NCBI GenBank assembly: GCA_963760935.1 | Contig: CAVXFB010000003.1 | Span: 682,001-746,000, forward strand | DNA: 64,000 bases | Source of the DNA: CAVXFB01 sp963760935 | Lineage (GTDB): Bacteria; Planctomycetota; Planctomycetia; Pirellulales; Thermoguttaceae | Direction: 5' to 3' | Shown: positions 57,609-64,000 of the stretch, piece by piece | Position numbering within the stretch: the first letter of the stretch is position 1 | How the letters are laid out: every line of letters starts with the position of its first letter | Translations under genes and position numbers: made by a program | The notes under the pieces: model-generated | What the model was told of the DNA's origin: nothing | Database searches by the model: none | Seen by the model: the letters and a program-made list of their open reading frames with translations, nothing else

Positions 57609-58658
57609 ATGACCACGAGCAATACGCTTCGCTTTCTCGCCGTCGCCGTGGTATTGGCCTCGTTCGGCTGCCATGCGGTCGATTTCTACGACGCCTCGCT
57701 GACGCAGCCGCCGCCGCCCAACATGGAGCCGCCGCGGGAACGGAACATGGTCTCGCTGCCCGCCTACCGCGTCGAGCCGCCCGACTTCTTGCAGATCGAA
57801 GTCTTGAAGCTCGTGCCGCTGCCCCCGTATCGCATCGACATTTATGACGTGCTGCAAGTCCGCGTCTTCGGCACCCTGTTGGATCAGCCGATCGACGGCT
57901 TCTTCCTGGTCGAGGGCGAGGGCATTGTCACTCTCGGCCCGGCCTACGGCACGGTCCGCGTGGTCGGCATGACGATCGAAGAGGCCACGACCGCCATCAC
58001 CCGCAAGCTCAAGGAAATTCTGGCACAGCCGGACGTCTCGGTGCAGTTGGCTCGGACGGCCGGCACGCAGCCGGTTACCGGTCAGTATCTGGTCGGACCC
58101 GACGGCACGATCAACCTGCGGCAGTACGGCATGTTGCCCGTGGCCGGCAAGACGCTCACCGAGATTCGCGAGGACCTGCGCAAGCACCTCTCGCTGTATT
58201 TCGATTCGCCGGAGGTCTCGGTCGACGTGCTGGCCTACAACAGCAAGGTGTTTTACGTGATCACCCAAGGGGCCGGGCTGGGCGACAACGTCCGCCGTTT
58301 GCCGGTCAGCGGCAACGAGACGGTGCTGGATGCCCTGAGCATGGTCAACGGCCTGTCGCAGGTGTCGAGCAAGCAGATTTGGATTGCGCGGCCGGCCCCG
58401 GGCGGGCTTGGCTGCGAGCAGATTCTGCCGGTCGATTTTGAAGGGATCACGCAAGGAGCGGTCGCGGCCACAAACTACCAGCTCATGCCCGGCGACCGGG
58501 TGTTCATTGCCGAGGACAACATTAGCGCGTTCAACAACTTCCTGGTGAAGGTCACGCTGCCGATCGAACGGCTCTTGGGCACCTCGGGCCTAAGCGCCTC
58601 GACCATACGCGGCTACCAGACCCTCGGCCGCAATTACAACCGACAACGGAATCTATAG
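57609..58658 (+). CDS. polysaccharide export lipoprotein, Wza-like
   Basis: 349 residues from ATG 57609. Type II signal peptide with lipobox ASFGC. Two export domains: YRIDIYDVLQVRVFGT (about 75-90) with the poly_export core through VSVQLARTAG, and GQYLVGPDGTINLRQYGMLPVAGKT with following SLBB-like repeats (VFYVITQGAGLGDNV, ETVLDALSMVNG and NYQLMPGDRVFIAED). Wza-type proteins form the outer-membrane channel for capsular or extracellular polysaccharide. No Wzc or glycosyltransferase gene is adjacent here, unusual for Wza; planctomycetes have several isolated copies, as I recall. Confidence 0.88.
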   Translation: MTTSNTLRFLAVAVVLASFGCHAVDFYDASLTQPPPPNMEPPRERNMVSLPAYRVEPPDFLQIEVLKLVPLPPYRIDIYDVLQVRVFGTLLDQPIDGFFLVEGEGIVTLGPAYGTVRVVGMTIEEATTAITRKLKEILAQPDVSVQLARTAGTQPVTGQYLVGPDGTINLRQYGMLPVAGKTLTEIREDLRKHLSLYFDSPEVSVDVLAYNSKVFYVITQGAGLGDNVRRLPVSGNETVLDALSMVNGLSQVSSKQIWIARPAPGGLGCEQILPVDFEGITQGAVAATNYQLMPGDRVFIAEDNISAFNNFLVKVTLPIERLLGTSGLSASTIRGYQTLGRNYNRQRNL

Positions 58659-58859
58659 TGTAGAGGGGAGAGAAGCGTGAAGGACGAATGCCGAAATGAC
58701 GCATAACTTTCGACATTCACCCTTCCCTCGCCTCTTCCGCACCTGCCGCAGGCTACAACTCCACTGAGGGGCATGCAATCTTATTGCCGAGATGATCGGA
58801 CACGCGTACAATTAACCAGTGCGGGGGCGAGCATCTTTTGAAAAAAAGGAGCGGGCGCC

Positions 58860-59710
58860 ATGCAGGTAGCCATCGCAGTCGGAACTCTTCTATTAGGTGG
58901 TTGGGTTTTGGGTTCGCCAGACCAGGATCAGACCTCTGTCATTCAAAAGACTCAGCCAGTGGCTGACATCAATCAACTCACCGAGCCGGAGACGGCCGCG
59001 CCCGCCCCATCGTCGGGTCGAACGACGAGGACGCGCGGTGAACGTACCGCACGAGAAAATCGAGACACCGGCGGCACAAATCGCGGGGCTCAACTTTCCA
59101 GCCAACAACAACTCTCGCCCGATGACATCGTCGCGCCGACCGAATCGGCGCCCGACGCCGAATCGTTGGCAAATCAGCCGATGCAACCGACTGCGGCCCC
59201 CGAATCGGAGTTTTTTCCCGGGATGGGCATGATGGGCGCCGCCCGTATCCTCGTTCACCTACCGGGCAGCGTCGCGGCAGCATGCAACGAGGAATGGCGC
59301 AGGGGCACACTTCGCCGTACCACCCGCAGTCGCATCAAATGATTGCGCAGGCTCCGATGCAACAGAGTATTGTCACCGTCACACCGCCAGTTCCCTCCTC
59401 CGAGTCGCAGGGTAAGGCGTTTGCAAACTTTCAACCGCAATCGGGCGTTAGCCCTTACATGAATCTGTACCGTCGCGATAGTCTTGGTACGGTCGATAAC
59501 TACACGACGTTGGTCCGACCGCAGCTTGAACAGCGCTATCTGAACACTCAGTTCAACCAAGACATCAACAACTTGCAACGCACCACGCAAATGCAGGTGA
59601 TGAACGCTCAACAGCCGCAGCGGCAACAGTTGCAGGGCGTGTCGACGCCGCAGTTCTACATGAACTACGGAAAATACTACCCCGGCTTTGAGCAACTGCC
59701 TCAGCAGTAA
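58860..59710 (+). CDS. Gln/Pro-rich exported-type protein, probably frameshifted
   Basis: About 283 residues if one base is corrected near 59235-59250, where the frame passes from FFPGMGMMGAA to PYPRSPTGQRRGSMQRGMAQG. AAGGAG lies 7 bases before ATG 58860. A short hydrophobic N-terminus (IAVGTLLLGGWVLGS) could be a signal peptide or anchor. The rest is low complexity: Thr/Arg/Gln-rich early, Gln/Pro-rich later, ending FYMNYGKYYPGFEQLPQQ. I do not recognise the family. The middle segment YMNLYRRDSLGTVDNYTTLV looks like the only folded part. Could be a lineage-specific envelope protein. Confidence 0.55.
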
Positions 59711-59808
59711 GTCGGGGCTCTAAGCGTTGGCGTTGGGCAAGAGGGCTGGCCGCTTCGGCAACCGGCGATTCGCACGCGACAAGATGCGCTGCACATCCGT
59801 TCTTCGCT

Positions 59809-60252
59809 TCACTGGGGTAGGATCACGTCGGACAACATATACTTGCGAAGCGACTTGACCACTTCGTCGAACTGCGGCAGATCGACCGGCTTGGTCAGGT
59901 AGCTGTCGACGTGAAGGTTTTCGGCCTCAAGAATCTCCTGGTGCGTGCGGGATGCAGTCAAAACCACCACGGGAATCCGAGCCAAACGCTCGTCCGCCTT
60001 GACCTCGGCGAGCACTTCACGGCCGCTCTTCTTGGGAAGATTGAGGTCCAGCAGGATCAAGTCTGGCTGCGGAGCACGCCGGTACTTGCTATGCCGCACG
60101 AGGAACTCAATCGCCTCTTCGCCGTCGCGCACGAGACTTATCCGACACGGCACATCGCCGTTTCGCAATGCCTCGATCGTTAGCCCCGCATCCTCCAAGT
60201 CGTCCTCGACCAGGAGGATCTCCATGGGGCGGCCAACGGTTTCACGCATCAT
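59809..60252 (-). CDS. single-domain response regulator (Rcp1-like)
   Basis: 147 residues, receiver domain only. Acidic residues EDD near the N-terminus, phosphoacceptor Asp69 in LILLDLNLPKKSG, Thr in VLTASR and Lys in YLTKPVD. The NLPKKSGREVL motif is typical of the Rcp1 branch that pairs with phytochrome or PAS kinases. No kinase gene is adjacent. With no output domain it acts by protein binding or as a phosphate shuttle. The start ATG 60252 has a weak ribosome site; ATG 60225 is an alternative. Confidence 0.88.
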   Translation of the reverse strand: MMRETVGRPMEILLVEDDLEDAGLTIEALRNGDVPCRISLVRDGEEAIEFLVRHSKYRRAPQPDLILLDLNLPKKSGREVLAEVKADERLARIPVVVLTASRTHQEILEAENLHVDSYLTKPVDLPQFDEVVKSLRKYMLSDVILPQ

Positions 60253-60368
60253 AATGGTTGTATCCGAGAGAGCGGTTCACGGAGGGTTTTCACCTGTATC
60301 TCTTAATTGTAGCATATCTGTTTCGGAGATGTCCCAGACGGGTGGAAGGCAGCAGAAGGAGGATTATG

Positions 60369-60917
60369 ATGCATACGCAAGTCCATGGCCAGACGCTCGA
60401 ACTACAGCAAGGTGATATAACTCTCCAGCAGGTTGACGTAATCGTCAATGCCGCAAATAGCCGCTTGGCGGGCGGCGGTGGTGTCGACGGCGCGATCCAT
60501 CGTCGCGGAGGACCGGCCATCATGCGCGACACCGCCGCTCAATATCCCAATGGCTGCCCTACCGGTTCAGCCGTTATATCCTGCGCAGGCAATCTGCCGG
60601 CAAAGTACGTGATCCATGCCGTGGGACCCGTTTGGAGCGGCGGACAGCGCGACGAGGCGTCGCTACTGGCCAACGCGTATCGCCGCAGCCTGGAATTGGC
60701 AGCCCAACACAACTGCCAAAGCATCGCCCTGCCAGCCTTGAGCACCGGGGCATATCGGTTTCCGATGGACCAGGCAGCGCGAATCGCGCTTCGCACGGCG
60801 ATCGATTTTCTCAAGGAACACGGCCGACCGACGGTGATTCGTTTCGTGCTCTTCGATGCCGGCGCCTACGGTGCCTTCGCAGCAGCACTACAGGAATTGA
60901 TGCCGGAAGCACTATGA
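60369..60917 (+). CDS. macrodomain protein (ADP-ribose/O-acetyl-ADP-ribose hydrolase-like)
   Basis: 182 residues; GGAGG 6 bases before ATG 60369. Macrodomains bind ADP-ribose and remove it from proteins or hydrolyse O-acetyl-ADP-ribose. Motifs: VDVIVNAANSRLAGGGGVDG (Asn and the Gly-rich loop with Asp), GPAIMRDTA, AVISCAGNLPAKYVIHAVGP and SIALPALSTGAYRFP. The arrangement is that of MacroD-type, including the catalytic Asn and Asp. It ends 30 bases before the convergent gene at 60948. Confidence 0.93.
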   Translation: MHTQVHGQTLELQQGDITLQQVDVIVNAANSRLAGGGGVDGAIHRRGGPAIMRDTAAQYPNGCPTGSAVISCAGNLPAKYVIHAVGPVWSGGQRDEASLLANAYRRSLELAAQHNCQSIALPALSTGAYRFPMDQAARIALRTAIDFLKEHGRPTVIRFVLFDAGAYGAFAAALQELMPEAL

Positions 60918-60947
60918 ACCGCTCGAAGCCAACGGACGCTCTGCGCT

Positions 60948-62631
60948 TTATTCGACTTCGATGAGTGGTTCTACTTCGCCCTTGCGATCAAACCGCGCCA
61001 CGAGCAACTCGCTGTAAAGATTGTGGCCGAGCAACGTACGGCTCTGCAATCCGCCCAGCGAACGGTAGATCAGCCATTGTCTATTGCCGATCGCCACGCG
61101 ATAACCGACCGCCGTATCAGCGGCTTGGACAATCTCCGATTCGGCAACGGTAAGTTGCCGCCATGTCAGCCGCTTGGACATGCGGGCGGGATCCAGATCG
61201 AGAAACAGTGGCGCGAACAGCGCTCGGCCCTGGGCTGCCTGATGCAACTCGAGCCCGGCCGGCAGTGGTCGCAGTTCGCCCACTCGCCGATCGGCAAGCC
61301 ACTCCGGCAGTGCAAGCGGCAGCACTGTCGCACGGGGCTTGCGGCCCACCAGTGTTACCTCACGCGTCTCGCCCGCCCCACGAACGGCGATTCCTGGAAA
61401 CATCGGCAAGATTCCGCGATACGCAATCTCCGCCGGCTGCGTCCCTAGTATGGCATCTGCCAGGAACAGAAATCGATCTTTGCGCGCCAACAAGATATGC
61501 CGCTGAACCTGCACGTGCTCGCCGAGGTCGATTTCCAATTCGAGATAATCGACATCCTTATCCGATGCCCAGCAGAGTTCGGTCCATTCGGACGTCGGCG
61601 CGGTGGCGACTCCGTCGAAGCGAACGTCCAAGTCCCACTGGCCCGAGCAGAGCACGTCCTTGCCACAGCTTAGCTCGATGTGGCAAGTGGCGTCCGGGTA
61701 AAGAACGCTGAGACGCGGCGAGGTTCGCGACCAGTCGGGCCGCATTACAGCCACAGACGCCCATTCCGAGTGGACTGCCGCTTTGTGAAGCTTGCGATCA
61801 CTCAATATGTCGGCCAATGTGGCGGCCCTGTCCAGCAGGTCGCTCTCAGCGCGGCCACTCGCCGTATTGGAGAAAACGTGCGAGCCGTCGCGGCGAGCCA
61901 GCCGCAACGCATTGCGCACGAACTGCCGATATTGCTTCTCGGCCTTGTCATTCCAGCATTCCCGATTGAGATCCCGACAGCGCGTCCAGCAAGCGAGAAA
62001 ATGTCGGAGTTGGTCGATATGCCGTGCGTGCAATAGCCCTTTGCCGTCGAGCTGTTCGCTGAAGCCCGTGGCCAGCACGCGACGGACCTGTGGCAACAAC
62101 TTGTGGCAAGCAGCAATTTCGGGAAACAGACAGGCAAGCGTCAGCGCCAGTTCACCGGCAAGCATTTGATGGACCAGCGCGATCGGCCGACGCCCCGTCG
62201 ATAACGAATGTCTCGTCTGCCTCGGCGACCGCGTGCAGCAGATGATCGAGCAACTGCCACCATTCGTCCGCATGCAATTTGGCGGATAGTTGCGGTAGTC
62301 GATGGCACCAAGCTAGGGCCGATGCGGCGTATTCGGCGCTGAGTTGGCCCATCTCCGCGTCGAGGAGCCACTGGCGCAATGTCGTGGCTGCCTCGGAGAC
62401 CCGCATATCGTTGATGTCGCTCGGCGGCAGGCCGAAACGTCTGCCCCACTCGTTGGCAGGCATTAGCTTCCGCGTGCGAAGGTGCTGCTGCCAGGCCTTC
62501 CAGCCATCGGAATCGTGTCCGGCCAAATAGGCCTTGCGAACGGCCCGCGGCGCGGACTCATGCCAAACGGGTTCCGGCGATGAGACGACCGCGCGCGGCT
62601 CTCGTCCCATCCTGCCAAGTGCGATGCTCAT
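60948..62631 (-). CDS. conserved protein of unknown function, frameshifted
   Basis: About 561 residues after correcting one base in the CCCC tract near 62191-62196. Before it the frame reads ADETFVIDG, after it RRPIALVHQMLAGELALTLA. The first ~330 residues are helical (AAACHKLL-like, LDGKGLLHARHIDQLRHFLACW, QFVRNALRLARRDGSHVFSN), and the rest is beta-rich (LELEIDLGEHVQVQRHILLA, LFLADAILG). The helical barrel followed by a beta sandwich recalls polysaccharide lyases such as heparinase II/III, but I see no catalytic motif, so that is a weak guess. No signal peptide. Confidence 0.5.
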
Positions 62632-62798
62632 AAGGATATCATCCCGTTTCTCTCAGCTCGGTCTCAAACTCGTAATTTCGGTGGCGATCATATCGGAGCG
62701 GCCTTGTCGAAACGCGGTTTTTGGACCATCAGGGCAATTTGATGAAGAACAAGGGCAAATAATGGACTTGGAGGCGGGGAAAGAGCGGTTCATGATCG

Positions 62799-63854
62799 TC
62801 AATTGTTCGCTGGCAAATGGCGGCGACGCACGTCGCGGGAGCGGTCCAGATAGTCGTCGAGTTTCTCAATGCCGAATTCCTTGATCATATCGTGGATCGA
62901 CACCTTCGGATGCAGCGACGAAAGAAAATAGACGGCTTCCGGGCTGGCGGTCTCGATTCTTACATCCGGCCCATATTTTTCCTTCATGCGGCGGACACGG
63001 TCGATGTTATAGTCGATGTGGACAATCTGGCTGTCGAGATTGACGCGCGCGAAGATGATTTTCCCATAGTCGCTCGATTCGGCCAGTACTCGGCCCAGCG
63101 GATCGACGATCACTCCGTTCTCGCCGGGCACGGCGCTGGCGACGAAACATTGATTTTGGAACGCGAGCGACGGAATTCTTGCTCCACCCCGGAAGGCGGA
63201 CAGAAAACAGATCAACTCAGCACCCTGTCGCTTGTAGTCATCGAGCAGTTCCTTGAAGTTCAAGTCAAAACAAATCAGGGCGCCGACACGGCCAAAGTCG
63301 GTATCAAAGACGACGGCGCCGCGGCCCGGCAGAATGCCGTGCTCCATCTCGCCGATCGTGGGAAAGGTCTTATCATAATATCCAGCCAGATGGCCTTCCC
63401 GATCAATTAGCACTGCGCTGTTGTACCGGCCCGACCCGTTGAGGTTCTTGCGCCAATAGCTGCCGATGATGTAGGTGTGATGCTGCTTGGCTTTGCGGGC
63501 GAGGAATTGGGTGATTGGCCCAAACTCCGGCAGCGGCTCCGACTTGTCATCCTTCTCTTGACGACTGGCCGTCGTAGGGGTGTTATGGATGAAGCCTTCG
63601 GTCAAGATGATGATGTCGGGGCGATCGAGTGCAGCCGTGTCGATCAACGTCTCCATCTTCTCGAAGCTCGCCCCGCTCGGATAGCAAATGCACGAAATGC
63701 CGACCATGCGTGCCGCGGTTCTTCGCGCTTTCTTGTTTTGGCCCTTCGCTGCCGTATCAGCGGCGTTGGCGGGTAAAGCCTGGGCAAGGGCTATTGTCGC
63801 AACAAGATAGACCGCACAAATCAAGCGGGATTTCCATTGTCGTGTAGCATTCAT
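62799..63854 (-). CDS. exported carbon-nitrogen hydrolase (nitrilase superfamily)
   Basis: 351 residues with an N-terminal signal peptide (about 1-31, LICAVYLVATIALAQALPANA). The nitrilase triad is complete: Glu86 (IIILTEGFIHN), Lys162 (GYYDKTFPTIGE) and Cys195 (GALICFDLNF). Enzymes of this superfamily hydrolyse amides or nitriles, or act as N-acyltransferases; most are cytosolic, so the signal peptide is notable. Substrate unknown. The C-terminal tail SRDVRRRHLPANN is basic. A gene cut by the right edge lies just upstream on the same strand, 20 bases away, suggesting an operon. Confidence 0.85.
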   Translation of the reverse strand: MNATRQWKSRLICAVYLVATIALAQALPANAADTAAKGQNKKARRTAARMVGISCICYPSGASFEKMETLIDTAALDRPDIIILTEGFIHNTPTTASRQEKDDKSEPLPEFGPITQFLARKAKQHHTYIIGSYWRKNLNGSGRYNSAVLIDREGHLAGYYDKTFPTIGEMEHGILPGRGAVVFDTDFGRVGALICFDLNFKELLDDYKRQGAELICFLSAFRGGARIPSLAFQNQCFVASAVPGENGVIVDPLGRVLAESSDYGKIIFARVNLDSQIVHIDYNIDRVRRMKEKYGPDVRIETASPEAVYFLSSLHPKVSIHDMIKEFGIEKLDDYLDRSRDVRRRHLPANN

Positions 63855-63874
63855 GATAGGATCCCTGATAGCAG

Positions 63875-64000
63875 TTAGTGTTGTTGACGGTTCATTCCGG
63901 GAGCCGAGGCTGGTGTCGTGGTAGGGCGAGCCTGCTTGATATAATCGAGGACTTTCGCCCCGGGGGGAAGGCCTAGTCTGCCAGATTCTTGAGGAAATTC
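63875..64000 (-). CDS. C-terminal end of a gene cut by the right edge
   Basis: The last 41 codons of a minus-strand frame that enters from the right edge and ends at TAA 63877-63875. Readable sequence includes LGLPPGAKVLDYIKQARP, followed by a Thr/Pro-rich tail. The spacing of 20 bases to the nitrilase-family gene suits an operon. I cannot name the family, and without the rest of the gene it could be spurious. Confidence 0.35.
   Translation of the reverse strand, partial: EFPQESGRLGLPPGAKVLDYIKQARPTTTPASAPGMNRQQH

Noticed and set aside
1..64000. CRISPR array, rRNA or tRNA genes, phage genes
   Set aside because: No regularly spaced direct repeats, no T-loop GGTTCRANYCC with matching cloverleaf arms, and no phage structural proteins were recognised on either strand by eye.

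Overview
The window looks like a chromosomal contig from a Planctomycetota bacterium, probably Pirellulales-like. This is inferred from gene content, since no rRNA or tRNA gene is visible. Pointers are the pilus operon with a PilM-PilN fusion and two large Gly-rich partner proteins, tandem LamG/PEP-CTERM proteins, DUF1638 and DUF3467 proteins, and many dispersed palindromic repeats. GC content is high. Most genes have ordinary Shine-Dalgarno sites and several use GTG or TTG starts.

Layout. 1-6165 (-): type IV pilus/type II secretion-like operon, pilM(-pilN) > PilO-like > unknown > secretin (cut by the left edge). 6555-10841 (+): GH38-like protein, alpha/beta hydrolase, cytidylate kinase. 10839-12077: a complete IS630-type element inserted in the cmk stop codon. 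12157-16563 (+): trimeric NAD-linked [FeFe]-hydrogenase HydC-HydB-HydA, then PlsC. 16520-21252 (-): rpoN, recR, ybaB, dnaX and the SRP RNA gene. 21660-23098: decayed ISKra4-like transposase. 23455-27368 (+): three paralogous LamG/PEP-CTERM surface proteins, each followed by a hairpin terminator. 27548-30257 (-): serS and an M20 dipeptidase. 30488-33858 (+): clpS, a SPOR-like exported protein, rdgB and a SpoU methyltransferase. 33935-35440 (-): a decayed HEPN gene with an intact MNT partner, and a DUF1638 protein. 35544-37301 (-): two-component pair. 37488-42517 (+): treZ-treY, trehalose from maltodextrin. 42531-47897 (-): a very large hybrid kinase coupled to a diguanylate cyclase. 48193-49556 (-): phosphohexomutase. 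49749-56225 (+): pyruvate dehydrogenase E1, E2 and E3, interrupted between E1 and E2 by a small membrane protein and a DUF433/DUF5615 toxin-antitoxin-like pair. 56373-64000: DUF3467 protein, Wza-like export lipoprotein, Q/P-rich protein, CheY-like regulator, macrodomain protein, unknown protein, exported nitrilase-family protein and a partial gene at the right edge.

Together the genes suggest an attached, polysaccharide-producing heterotroph that can ferment: pyruvate dehydrogenase supplies NADH, the hydrogenase can discharge electrons as H2, trehalose is made from glycogen, and pili, PEP-CTERM proteins and exported polysaccharide shape the surface under two-component and c-di-GMP control.

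Caution: about ten otherwise intact genes, several of them core metabolic, are each broken by a single one-base frameshift, usually in a G/C-rich or homopolymer tract. This looks more like consensus sequencing error than gene decay, so these genes are given as single full-length features. The HEPN gene (two nonsense codons) and the ISKra4 transposase (two shifts) are better candidates for real decay.
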